DNA of 64,000 nucleotides, from NCBI GenBank assembly GCA_045632525.1, contig JAZQWV010000017.1:1-64000 (forward strand), written 5' to 3'. Below the pieces are notes generated by a model. The model saw only the letters and a program-made list of their open reading frames with translations. It was not told where the DNA came from and did no database searches. This DNA is from Fimenecus sp045632525 (GTDB lineage: Bacteria; Bacillota; Clostridia; Oscillospirales; Acutalibacteraceae). Both the position numbers and the translations under genes were made by a program. Positions within the stretch are counted from its first letter, which is position 1, and the number at the start of each line of letters is the position of its first letter. Shown in pieces: positions 22,003 through 30,529 of this stretch.

Positions 22003-24360
22003 ATGAGCAGATTAAAAGATTATCTTGAACTTTTTAGAGAAAACGGAATACTTTGTGAATGCACAGCTGATGAGAATATAGAAATCGGCTATGTTTCATA
22101 TAATTCACAAGATATTAAAGAGAATACATTTTTCTTGTGCAAGGGTGCGCATTTCAAAGAACAATTCTTACTTGATGCTCTCAGCAAGGGTGCAACAGTT
22201 TATATTGCAGAGAAAAAATATAATACAGATGCTCCTTGTGTAATCGTCAGTGATGTGCGACTTGCAATGGGGCTTATGGCTAATTTCTTCTATGAAAATG
22301 CTTATGAAAAGCTTAAACTTGTGGGCATAACAGGTACAAAAGGTAAATCCACAACTGCTTATTTTATCAAATATATCGAAGACGAATATCTCCAAAGTCT
22401 TGGTAAGAAAAAGAGTGCAATTGTATCATCAATTGACACTTATGATGGCGTAATCAATATTGAAAGCCATTTAACAACTCCCGAACCATTTGATTTGCAC
22501 AAGCATTTTGACAATGCGGTTAAGAGCGACATTGAACACTTCACAATGGAAGTTTCTTCACAGGCACTTAAATATGGACGAGTGTTTGGCGTCGATTTTA
22601 CAATTGGTTGTTATCTTAATATTGGCATCGACCACATCAGTGCCATTGAACACCCTAATTTTGAAGACTATTTCCAGTCAAAAATGAAGATTTTCTCACA
22701 ATGCAAAACAGCAGTTGTAAATCTCGATACAGACCGTAGCGAAGATGTGATTAAAGCATCAAAAAATGCTCCTGAAGTAATCACATTCAGTACAAAGGAC
22801 GAAAATGCAGATGTTTATGGCTATAACATCAGAAAAGATGGCTCTGATACTGTGTTTACAGTAAGAACAAAGGATTTTGACCGTGATTTCACACTCACAA
22901 TGCCGGGACTTTTCAATGTTGAAAACGCTCTCTGTGCTATTGCTGTCTGCAACAAACTTGGAATACCAGAACAATATATTTATACAGGTCTTCTTAAAGC
23001 TCGTTCAAGTGGACGAATGGAAGTTTATGAAAACGCTGACAAGAGAATTACTGCTATTGTTGACTACGCTCACAACAGAATGAGTTTTGAAAATCTCTTT
23101 AATTCAGTTAGAAAAGAATACCCAGGCAGAAAAATCGCAATCGTATTTGGTTGTCCTGGTAATAAGGCACTTATCCGTCGTAAAGACTTGGGTGAGATGG
23201 CAGGGCAATATGCAGATATGACTTATATTACTGAAGAAGACCCAGGCGAAGAGTCATTACAGAAAATTTCTCTTGAAGTGGCATCTTTTGTTGAGTCAAA
23301 GGGTGGCAAATATAAGATTATTGATGACCGTGGTGAAGCTATCAGCATGGCTATTAACGAAATGGGTGCAGATAGTGTAATTCTCATTACCGGCAAGGGC
23401 AACGAAACAAGACAAAAGCGTGGAATAGAATATATTGATTGTCCAACTGATGTTGAATATGCACTTAAAGCCCTTAAAGAATACGATAAAAAAAACGGAC
23501 TTGATAACGACGAGAAAATAAAAAGTGTTCAGGATATTTTGCCACAGCTTCACAAACTCCATAATAAAAGAGTTGTAATTAAACTTGGTGGCAGTTGTCT
23601 TGACGATGAAACACTTATGAAAAATCTTCTCGAAGACATTGCACTTCTTACAATGGTAGGTGCAAAAATCATCGTTGTTCACGGCGGTGGCAAAGAAATC
23701 AGTAAAACTCTTGATAAGATGGGACTTAAATCTGAATTCTATGAGGGTTATCGTGTAACGGGTGACGACGAAATGAATGTGGTTGAAATGGTGCTTTCAG
23801 GAAGCGTCAACAAGAAAATCGTTGAGCGTTTTTCACAGAGCAATATTTCAGCGGTTGGCATAAGTGGTACTGATGGCAACATTTTAAAATCAACACCTAA
23901 ATATATAAACGGTAAATCACTCGGCAGAGTTGGTGATATCTCAAGGGTTGATACAACACTTATTGATACTCTTTTTGAAAAGGGATACACAGTTGTACTC
24001 TCTCCTGTGGGAAGATGCGATGCGTTGGGCACAGTGAACATTAATGCAGATGATGCAGCAGGACAAGTAGCTTTGGCTTTGGGTGCTGATTGTCTCGTAT
24101 ATATAACTGATGTTAATGGAATTTTCCTTGATAGTCAGAATGAAAAAACTGCTCTTGAAAAGATAAATGTGGAAAAAGCAAAAATGCTTCTTGACAGCGG
24201 TCTTGCCAAGGGTGGAATGATACCAAAAATTCGCAACATTATAAACCTTATTGAAAATGGCGTAAAAGAAGTTGCAATTCTTAATGGTAGAGTGAGATAT
24301 AATATAATTTCTGAATTTATTGGTGCAAAAACTGTTGGAACGGTGGTGACTCGTGACTGA
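22003..24360 (+). CDS. MurE-like ligase fused to acetylglutamate kinase-like (ArgB) domain
   Basis: Unusual bifunctional protein of 785 residues from the ATG at 22003 (AGGGAG upstream). Residues 1-495 are a MurE-type Mur ligase with an N-terminal substrate-binding domain, the ATP loop GITGTKGKSTT (111-117), TTPEP (158-162), MEVSSQAL (182-189, usually SSHAL) and VDYAH (354-358). At the amino-acid-selecting loop, where DAP enzymes have DNPR, it has EDPG (412-415). Residues about 505-785 are an amino acid kinase like ArgB: KLGGS (527-531), VVHGGGKE (559-566), VGDISRVD and the NINADDAAGQVA segment. The HLD-type Mg2+ region of MurE is also altered (IDHISAIEH). The substrate is probably not UDP-MurNAc-dipeptide plus DAP. 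A small membrane protein, a GPH transporter and a phosphoesterase follow in the operon. Confidence 0.85.
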   Translation: MSRLKDYLELFRENGILCECTADENIEIGYVSYNSQDIKENTFFLCKGAHFKEQFLLDALSKGATVYIAEKKYNTDAPCVIVSDVRLAMGLMANFFYENAYEKLKLVGITGTKGKSTTAYFIKYIEDEYLQSLGKKKSAIVSSIDTYDGVINIESHLTTPEPFDLHKHFDNAVKSDIEHFTMEVSSQALKYGRVFGVDFTIGCYLNIGIDHISAIEHPNFEDYFQSKMKIFSQCKTAVVNLDTDRSEDVIKASKNAPEVITFSTKDENADVYGYNIRKDGSDTVFTVRTKDFDRDFTLTMPGLFNVENALCAIAVCNKLGIPEQYIYTGLLKARSSGRMEVYENADKRITAIVDYAHNRMSFENLFNSVRKEYPGRKIAIVFGCPGNKALIRRKDLGEMAGQYADMTYITEEDPGEESLQKISLEVASFVESKGGKYKIIDDRGEAISMAINEMGADSVILITGKGNETRQKRGIEYIDCPTDVEYALKALKEYDKKNGLDNDEKIKSVQDILPQLHKLHNKRVVIKLGGSCLDDETLMKNLLEDIALLTMVGAKIIVVHGGGKEISKTLDKMGLKSEFYEGYRVTGDDEMNVVEMVLSGSVNKKIVERFSQSNISAVGISGTDGNILKSTPKYINGKSLGRVGDISRVDTTLIDTLFEKGYTVVLSPVGRCDALGTVNINADDAAGQVALALGADCLVYITDVNGIFLDSQNEKTALEKINVEKAKMLLDSGLAKGGMIPKIRNIINLIENGVKEVAILNGRVRYNIISEFIGAKTVGTVVTRD

Positions 24361-24548
24361 TGGATGCTAAAAAACTTATAAAAGTTGCCATCAAGGCAGC
24401 ACCTTTTGTCACGGCGACAGTTGGTGTGTTATCGTTGGCACTTTCAAAATATGAAGAAAAACAAGAAAATTTCAGTAGAGAATTTCCTGAAATAGCGGAC
24501 GACTTGAAATTAGTGATAAGTGAGGTAAGAGAAGATAATGGCAACTAA
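24360..24548 (+). CDS. Small hypothetical protein with one hydrophobic segment
   Basis: The 62-residue product is not recognised. Residues 8-28 (KVAIKAAPFVTATVGVLSLA) form one likely membrane or amphipathic helix after a basic N-terminus, and an acidic helical tail follows. Its ATG overlaps the stop of the fusion gene (TGATG), and its 3' end overlaps the next transporter gene by 11 bases, so all three are translationally coupled. The tight packing argues that it is a real gene; its role is unknown. Confidence 0.6.
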   Translation: MDAKKLIKVAIKAAPFVTATVGVLSLALSKYEEKQENFSREFPEIADDLKLVISEVREDNGN

Positions 24549-25944
24549 AAAGAAATCAATTTTCCCTACTGCGTTGGGTTATGGAATCGGTGCAATTGGT
24601 CTCGATTTGAGTTATGGTATGTTCTATTCATACCTTTCATATTATCTTTCAAGTGTGTTAGGTCTTCAAGAAGGTTTCTTGCTTCTTATCACACCTCTTG
24701 CTCGTATTTGGGACGGTATCAACGACCCAATGATGGGCACAGTTGTTGACAACACAAGAACAAAGTTTGGTAAATATAGACCATGGATTTTAATTGGTGC
24801 AATGTGCAATGCTGTTGTTCTTTTCCTTTTGTTTACATCTTTTGGTATGAGTGGACTCCCACTTTATATTTACATAGGTGTTATGTATGTCCTTTGGGGT
24901 ATGACCAACACAATGGCTGATATTCCTTATTGGTCAATGGTGCCATCATTCACAAGTGAAGAAAAAGAGAGAAATCTTGTGGCAACTGTTGCTCGCTCTT
25001 TCTCAGGTATAGGTCAAGGAATTATCTCAATTCTCACACCAATTATCTGTCCAATGCTTTCAAGTGGTATTACTGACGCAAAAGGTTATAGTGCAACTGG
25101 TTTTTCACGCTGGGCAGGAATCTGTGGTGTTGCACTCGTCTTCTTTGCACTTGTATGTGTGCTTGTAACAAAAGAAAAGAATGTTGTTTATGGCGAGAAA
25201 AAGAAATTCTCACTTAAACAGATTTTCACTGTTATCAAAAATAATGACCAGCTTGTTGTGTTTATTATCTTTGCAATGCTTTCAAATGCAGGTTGGTACT
25301 TAACAAGTTCAACTGCAGTTTATTATTTCACAGATACTTTGGGTAACTCGAAATTACAGTCACTTTTCCAGACAATTGGTACAGTTGGTTCTGTGCTCGG
25401 ACTTTTGGTTGTGCCTGTGCTTACAAAATGGTTCTCAAAGAGACAGACATACACAATTTCTCTTGTTACTGCAATCGTGGGCTATGGCTTAATGCTTATA
25501 ACAGGACCAATTCTTAAACTCAATGTTGTGATTATGGATGTTTGCTATATTCTTGCATCTGTTGGTGTTTCTTCAATGTTTGTTTCACAGACAATTTTCC
25601 TTGCAGATATTGTTGACTATGGCGAATACAAAAACGGCGAGAGAAACGAAAGCATCACTTTCTCAATGAAAGGTTTCTTGCAGAAGATGGCTTACACAAT
25701 GCAGACAATCGTGCTTTTCGGCGGTTTAGGTATTATGAACTACAACGAACAGATTATGACAAGCATTGGTCTTAATGACACAACAAAAACAGGTATCGGC
25801 GTAATCTGTTTCGGTGTGCCAATGCTCTTCTTCACAGCATCTCTTATTGTGTTCCGCAAGAAATTTAAGGTTTATGGTGAACTTGCTGACAAAGTTCACG
25901 ACTATATTATCGAAAAACGCGCAAGCGAACAGGTTGCAGAATAA
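24538..25944 (+). CDS. GPH-family sugar:cation symporter (MFS)
   Basis: The 468-residue membrane protein has about 12 transmembrane helices and the GPH signature RIWDGINDPMMGTVVDNTRT (residues 56-75). The Asn-Asp-Pro core contacts the cation and sugar in MelB-type carriers. A second family feature, YGEYKNGERNESITFS, lies near residue 360 in the loop before helix 10. It is translationally coupled to the small protein and Mur-ligase/kinase fusion upstream and is followed nine bases later by a phosphoesterase. The transported substrate cannot be told from sequence. Its place in this operon is the main clue that the fusion enzyme may act on an imported compound. Confidence 0.88.
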   Translation: MATKKKSIFPTALGYGIGAIGLDLSYGMFYSYLSYYLSSVLGLQEGFLLLITPLARIWDGINDPMMGTVVDNTRTKFGKYRPWILIGAMCNAVVLFLLFTSFGMSGLPLYIYIGVMYVLWGMTNTMADIPYWSMVPSFTSEEKERNLVATVARSFSGIGQGIISILTPIICPMLSSGITDAKGYSATGFSRWAGICGVALVFFALVCVLVTKEKNVVYGEKKKFSLKQIFTVIKNNDQLVVFIIFAMLSNAGWYLTSSTAVYYFTDTLGNSKLQSLFQTIGTVGSVLGLLVVPVLTKWFSKRQTYTISLVTAIVGYGLMLITGPILKLNVVIMDVCYILASVGVSSMFVSQTIFLADIVDYGEYKNGERNESITFSMKGFLQKMAYTMQTIVLFGGLGIMNYNEQIMTSIGLNDTTKTGIGVICFGVPMLFFTASLIVFRKKFKVYGELADKVHDYIIEKRASEQVAE

Positions 25945-25953
25945 GGTGATATT

Positions 25954-27342
25954 ATGGCAGATTTAAAATTCTATCAGATTACTGACTTGCATCATTACGC
26001 ACACGAACTTGGTATTGAAGGTAAAGCCTTTGAGAGCATTTGTCTTTCTGACCAAAAATGTCTTGCAGAAACAGGCCCAATGATTGATGCTTATTTTGAC
26101 AAAATCATTGAAGATAAAGAAACAAATATAGTTCTTATCACAGGCGATGTTACCTGTAATGGCGCTATGGAAAGCCATAGAGATTTGCTTCCAAAACTTT
26201 ATCGTCTTAAAGATGCAGGCAAAAAGGTTTATCTTACAACAGGTACTCACGACTATTTTATGGAAAATGGTAATGGTACAGGTAAGGCTGAAAAATGTGT
26301 TGGTGATGAAATTTTAACTGCAACTCGCACAGACCGCGATGACCTTTTAGAAATCTATAATGATTTTGGTTTGTCAGAGGCTATTTCATTACATAAACCA
26401 AGCCATTCCTATTGTGTTAAATTGCAAGAAGGATACAGATTGCTCTGTCTTAATGATGATGGCGATGAATTCTTCTGTGGCTATTATGACGATTGCCTCC
26501 AGTGGATTAAAGAGCAAATAGATGATGCAAAGGCTAACGGTGATTATATCTTTGCGGTAACGCATCATCCTGTTTTGCCACCAAGCCCTATTTATCCTTA
26601 TTTCAGCCGTCGCGATATGCTCGGTGACTTTGAAAAAACATCAGAATTTTTTGCTGATAATGGCATTAAATTTATTTTCACAGGTCACACTCACATGATG
26701 AATATTGCGAAAATGACAACTGCTAAAGGTAATGATTTATATGACATCAACACTTGTTCTGCAGTTGGTTATCCAAACGCAATGCGAAAAGTTGTAATGA
26801 CTGATACTGAGGTGCAGATTGATAGCGTTAAAATCGATAATTTTGACTGGGATTTAAAAGGCAAAACTATCGACGAATATACAAGAGAAAATTTCCAAGA
26901 ATTTCTCAATGCGATTTTCGATTCAGCGGCTTATGATATTGACAAATTAGCAGTGCTTTCAACATCTTTCAGTATGACACCCGAAAAGATTTATAAGTTA
27001 AAGCCAATTCTTGTGCCAGCGGGTAAATTTTTGCAAAAAGCAACTTTTGGTACATTTGGCAAAATCTTTGCGTTCAGCAAATATGTTGACCCATCTATCA
27101 AAGACAGAAATGTTAAGGACTTTATTTTAGAAGTAATTACAAATGTGTTCTATGGTGACGAACCTTATACGCCCGATACGGCTGAATATAAGGCTTTTGA
27201 TGCCTTTTTCAACAAACGAATCAAGAAAATTCTCAAACTCAAAAAGGGAACAGAAAAAATTGAAGAAATTCTTGATATGATTCTTGATGGTGTTCTTTAT
27301 AACGCACCACCAAGTGACTGGAAAGGTGTCTTTTCTAAATAA
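25954..27342 (+). CDS. Metallophosphoesterase, calcineurin-like
   Basis: Cytoplasmic 462-residue phosphoesterase without a signal peptide. Metal-binding motifs are ITDLHHYAHE (residues 8-17), LITGDVTCNG (near 60), TGTHDYF (near 95, GTHD for GNHD), AVTHHPVLP (near 203) and FTGHTHMMN (near 246). The C-terminal 180 residues are helical and not recognised. The family cleaves phosphate esters or phosphodiesters. It lies nine bases after the transporter, so the operon is fusion ligase/kinase, small protein, transporter and phosphoesterase. It could remove phosphate from the imported substrate or from a cyclic nucleotide; neither can be shown here. Confidence 0.85.
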   Translation: MADLKFYQITDLHHYAHELGIEGKAFESICLSDQKCLAETGPMIDAYFDKIIEDKETNIVLITGDVTCNGAMESHRDLLPKLYRLKDAGKKVYLTTGTHDYFMENGNGTGKAEKCVGDEILTATRTDRDDLLEIYNDFGLSEAISLHKPSHSYCVKLQEGYRLLCLNDDGDEFFCGYYDDCLQWIKEQIDDAKANGDYIFAVTHHPVLPPSPIYPYFSRRDMLGDFEKTSEFFADNGIKFIFTGHTHMMNIAKMTTAKGNDLYDINTCSAVGYPNAMRKVVMTDTEVQIDSVKIDNFDWDLKGKTIDEYTRENFQEFLNAIFDSAAYDIDKLAVLSTSFSMTPEKIYKLKPILVPAGKFLQKATFGTFGKIFAFSKYVDPSIKDRNVKDFILEVITNVFYGDEPYTPDTAEYKAFDAFFNKRIKKILKLKKGTEKIEEILDMILDGVLYNAPPSDWKGVFSK

Positions 27343-27348
27343 AAACAA

Positions 27349-27377
27349 AAGGCTCATTCTAATGGTGAATGAGCCTT
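27349..27377. terminator. Bidirectional terminator
   Basis: AAGGCTCATTC and GAATGAGCCTT form an 11-bp stem between convergent genes. It overlaps the stop codon of the minus-strand gene. Confidence 0.85.
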
Positions 27378-28017
27378 AATTTATTCCAAAAAATTCTACA
27401 TATACGGGAGAGAGTCGGTCACCTAAAAGCTCACAGAAATCGGGATTTCTAACCACATCTTTAAAACCGCGTGATTTTGGAATCAGCATAACCGATTTAA
27501 CAGATAACAGGTCTGTTGATATGAAAAAATGACCATTTAATTTTTGGCAGATTTTATTAACATATTTAAGCCCGTCGCCAAAAGCAAAATCATTTTCCAA
27601 CCAACCTGCATTTTGAACTTCGATGCTTATAAAATTGCTTTTTTCAATAGTTTTTACAGTGATAAGATTGCCACAGCCATATAGAAAAGCATTTGACAAA
27701 AGATTAAGAAATGCTTTTGTAATGAATTTTTGATTTGCCTTTGCGATTGATGTTGAGTTCCCACAATATATAAAATTTGTACCATTTTCAGTGCAGATTA
27801 TGTCGCAGGCAAGTGTCAGATTTTCAACAAGAGAAGAAATATCAACATTTTCAAGTGCGAAATCCAAGGGACTATCAAATTCTAATTTTCGAAGCTTTTG
27901 GTAGTGATTCCTGAGACTAATTGTGTCCATTTTAATAAACGAATTATCAAAAAGGTCTTGCAAGTTATCGCGTTCATTGAGATTTTTAAAAGTTTTAGTG
28001 TTAAAATCAGTATTCAT
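27376..28017 (-). CDS. Orphan HATPase_c (histidine kinase-like) protein, partly degenerate
   Basis: The 213-residue protein has no sensor or membrane segment. After a helical region that might be a remnant dimerisation helix (SLRNHYQKLRKLEF, with one His), the ATP-binding fold shows an N-box, KAFLNLLSNAFLYG (near 100). The G1 box is altered to VQNAG where active kinases have Asp-x-Gly, and a G2-like GDGLKYVNKICQKLNG lies near 145. The missing G1 aspartate suggests weak or no ATP binding. It could be an anti-sigma-like or docking protein instead. No response regulator is adjacent. The start is uncertain because no clear ribosome site precedes the ATG at 28017. Confidence 0.65.
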   Translation of the reverse strand: MNTDFNTKTFKNLNERDNLQDLFDNSFIKMDTISLRNHYQKLRKLEFDSPLDFALENVDISSLVENLTLACDIICTENGTNFIYCGNSTSIAKANQKFITKAFLNLLSNAFLYGCGNLITVKTIEKSNFISIEVQNAGWLENDFAFGDGLKYVNKICQKLNGHFFISTDLLSVKSVMLIPKSRGFKDVVRNPDFCELLGDRLSPVYVEFFGIN

Positions 28018-28112
28018 ACTATAAATTTTATACTCATTTTGGGTAAATATTCACTAAAATTTGAACACATTGACAAAAAGTTAACAAAACACCAAAAAAT
28101 TCAAAATAACTC

Positions 28113-28141
28113 TTGCATATTTACTTGAAAAGAGATAAAAT
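28113..28141 (+). promoter_or_regulatory. SigA-type promoter for gap
   Basis: TTGCAT at 28113 and TAAAAT at 28136 with a 17-base spacer, 60 bases before the gap start codon. Confidence 0.7.
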
Positions 28142-28200
28142 AATATACGCAATAATATGCATACTAATATTTGTAAATAATTTATTTGGAGGAATTCAAA

Positions 28201-29235
28201 ATGTCAGTTAAAGTTGCTATTAACGGTTTCGGCCGTATCGGACGTCTTGCTTTCAGACAGATGTTCGGCGCAGAAGGTTATGATGTTGTTGCTATCAACG
28301 ACCTTACAAAACCTTCAATGCTTGCTAACCTTCTTAAGTACGACACAGCTCAGGGCGGTTACTGCGGAAGAATCGGCGAAGGTCTTCACACAGTTGAAGC
28401 TGACGACGAAGCAGGTACAATCACAGTTGACGGTAAAACTCTTACAATCTACAAGGAAGCAGACGCTAACAACCTTCCTTGGGGTGAAATCGGTGTTGAC
28501 GTAGTTCTTGAATGCACAGGTTTCTACTGCTCAAAAGAAAAGTCAATGGCTCACATCAATGCAGGTGCTAAGAAAGTTGTTATTTCAGCTCCAGCAGATA
28601 AAGAAACAAAGACAGTTGTTTTCTCAGTTAACGAAGACATCCTTACAGCAGATGACCAAATCATCTCAGCTGCATCTTGCACAACAAACTGCCTTGCTCC
28701 TATGGCAAAGGCTCTTAACGATTACGCTCCAATCCAGAGCGGTATCATGGCTACAATCCATGCTTACACAGGCGACCAGATGATTCTCGACGGTCCTCAC
28801 AGAAAGGGCGACATGAGAAGAGCTCGTGCTGGTGCTGCTAACATCGTTCCTAACTCAACAGGCGCAGCTAAAGCTATCGGCCTTGTAATTCCAGAACTCG
28901 ACGGCAAACTCATCGGTTCAGCACAGAGAGTTCCTGTTGCTACAGGTTCAACAACAATCCTTACAGCAGTTGTTAAGGGCACAGATGTTACAAAAGACGG
29001 CATCAACGCTGCTATGAAAGCTGCTGCTTCAGAAAGCTACGGCTACAACGAAGACCCAATCGTTTCTTCAGACGTTATCGGCATGAGATACGGTTCACTC
29101 TTCGATGCAACACAGACAATGGTTGCTAAGATTGCTGATGACCTCTATGAAGTTCAGGTTGTTTCTTGGTATGACAACGAAAACAGCTACACATCACAGA
29201 TGGTTAGAACAATCAAATACTTTGCAGAACTTTAA
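28201..29235 (+). CDS. gap: Glyceraldehyde-3-phosphate dehydrogenase
   Basis: Glycolytic NAD-dependent enzyme that oxidises glyceraldehyde-3-phosphate to 1,3-bisphosphoglycerate. The 344-residue product starts MSVKVAINGFGRIGRLAFRQ, the NAD-binding motif. The catalytic cysteine is Cys160 in AASCTTNCLAPMAK. The phosphate-binding and C-terminal WYDNENSYTSQMVRT sequences are intact. The ATG at 28201 follows TTGGAGGAATTC; a TTG five codons upstream lies inside that ribosome site and is not the start. Codons here end in C far more often than in neighbouring genes, as expected for a highly expressed gene. It is monocistronic, with its own promoter and terminator. Confidence 0.97.
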   Translation: MSVKVAINGFGRIGRLAFRQMFGAEGYDVVAINDLTKPSMLANLLKYDTAQGGYCGRIGEGLHTVEADDEAGTITVDGKTLTIYKEADANNLPWGEIGVDVVLECTGFYCSKEKSMAHINAGAKKVVISAPADKETKTVVFSVNEDILTADDQIISAASCTTNCLAPMAKALNDYAPIQSGIMATIHAYTGDQMILDGPHRKGDMRRARAGAANIVPNSTGAAKAIGLVIPELDGKLIGSAQRVPVATGSTTILTAVVKGTDVTKDGINAAMKAAASESYGYNEDPIVSSDVIGMRYGSLFDATQTMVAKIADDLYEVQVVSWYDNENSYTSQMVRTIKYFAEL

Positions 29236-29258
29236 TTCTTAAAAGTACAATGAAATCA

Positions 29259-29291
29259 GAGCAGATAACCGAAAGGCTATCTGCTCTTTTT
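29259..29291 (+). terminator. Terminator after gap
   Basis: GAGCAGATAACC, a GAAA tetraloop and GGCTATCTGCTC, then T5. Confidence 0.9.
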
Positions 29292-29330
29292 GTTGTATAA
29301 ATTTGAATTTGTTAAAGTAATTTCATTCCA

Positions 29331-29359
29331 TTGACAAAATAACGAAAAGTGTCTATACT
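29331..29359 (+). promoter_or_regulatory. SigA-type promoter for the RlmL-like gene
   Basis: TTGACA at 29331 and TATACT at 29354, 17 bases apart. Confidence 0.85.
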
Positions 29360-29404
29360 TTATTTATAATGGATAAATTTTGACTATTTGAATGGAGAAA
29401 TAAT

Positions 29405-30520
29405 ATGAACATTAAATTTTCTGCGCCTTGTCTCTTAGGGCTTGAAGGTCTTGTGGCACAGGAATTAAAAGATATGGACGCACAAAATGTTGAAGCAAAA
29501 AATGGTAGGGTTGATTTTGAAGGTGACGAGAGTATTCTTGTTCGCGCAAATATCTGCTCACGATATAGCGAACGCATTTTAATCCGTATGGGCGAATTTA
29601 CAGCGGTGACCTTTGAACAACTTTTTCAAGGTGTTAAGAAGTTGCCTTGGGAAGAATGGATAGGTCAATATGACGAATTTCCTGTTAAAGGACACTCGCT
29701 CAACTCAAAGCTTTTTTCTGTAAGTGACTGTCAGGCAATCATTAAAAAAGCCGTTGTTGAAAGACTTAAAGAGAAATACCGAATTTCTTGGTTTGAAGAA
29801 ACTGGCACAAAATATCAAATTCAGTTTTCAATTATGAAAGATATTGTGACAGTGTTTATTGACACATCGGGTGCAGGTCTTCATAAGCGTGGATATCGTC
29901 CTGTTGCAAATGCAGCGCCAATCAAAGAAACTCTTGCAGCGTCAATGGCAGAGCTTGCACGACTTCGTCATTATCATACTCTTTATGATGTATGCTGTGG
30001 CTCGGGTACAATTCTCATTGAGGGTGCAATGAAAGCACTCAATATTGCGCCAGGTCTTCGTCGCTCATTTGCTTGTGAAAGATTTCAAAATATTGACTCT
30101 TCTGTATGGCAACAAGAAAGAAACAGAGCAACTGATTTGGTAATCCGTGATGCTGATTTTATGGCTTATGGTTCAGATATTGATTTTCACGCTCTTGAAG
30201 TGGCAAAAGAAAATGCCCGTCGAGCAGGCGTATCAATGAAAATTGATTTGTCAAAGAGAGACTTAAAGGATTTTGTTCGCAAGAGTGAAAAAGGTACAGT
30301 AATATGTAACCCGCCTTATGGCGAAAGAATGCTCGACATCAGAGCGGCTGAAGACATTTATCGCACAATGGGTAAAATCTTTACTCAAGAAAAAGGTTGG
30401 GCATACTATATTATCAGTCCTGACGAAACATTTGAAAAATGTTTTGGTAGAAAAGCCGATAAACGAAGAAAACTTTATAATGGTATGATTAAATGTCAGT
30501 TATATATGTATTATAAATAA
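29405..30520 (+). CDS. THUMP-domain class I RNA methyltransferase (RlmL/YpsC type)
   Basis: The 371-residue protein combines an N-terminal ferredoxin-like/THUMP RNA-binding half (residues 1-160, starting NIKFSAPCLLGLEGLVAQEL) with a SAM-dependent methyltransferase half. YDVCCGSGTILIEGAM near residue 197 is the SAM motif, and VICNPPYGERM near 300 is the NPPY motif of N-methylating enzymes. It corresponds to RlmL (N2-methylguanosine 2445 of 23S rRNA) and its Firmicute orthologue YpsC. GGAGAAAT precedes the ATG. A lipid-kinase gene follows nine bases later on the same transcript. Confidence 0.9.
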   Translation: MNIKFSAPCLLGLEGLVAQELKDMDAQNVEAKNGRVDFEGDESILVRANICSRYSERILIRMGEFTAVTFEQLFQGVKKLPWEEWIGQYDEFPVKGHSLNSKLFSVSDCQAIIKKAVVERLKEKYRISWFEETGTKYQIQFSIMKDIVTVFIDTSGAGLHKRGYRPVANAAPIKETLAASMAELARLRHYHTLYDVCCGSGTILIEGAMKALNIAPGLRRSFACERFQNIDSSVWQQERNRATDLVIRDADFMAYGSDIDFHALEVAKENARRAGVSMKIDLSKRDLKDFVRKSEKGTVICNPPYGERMLDIRAAEDIYRTMGKIFTQEKGWAYYIISPDETFEKCFGRKADKRRKLYNGMIKCQLYMYYK

Positions 30521-30529
30521 GGTGATTTT

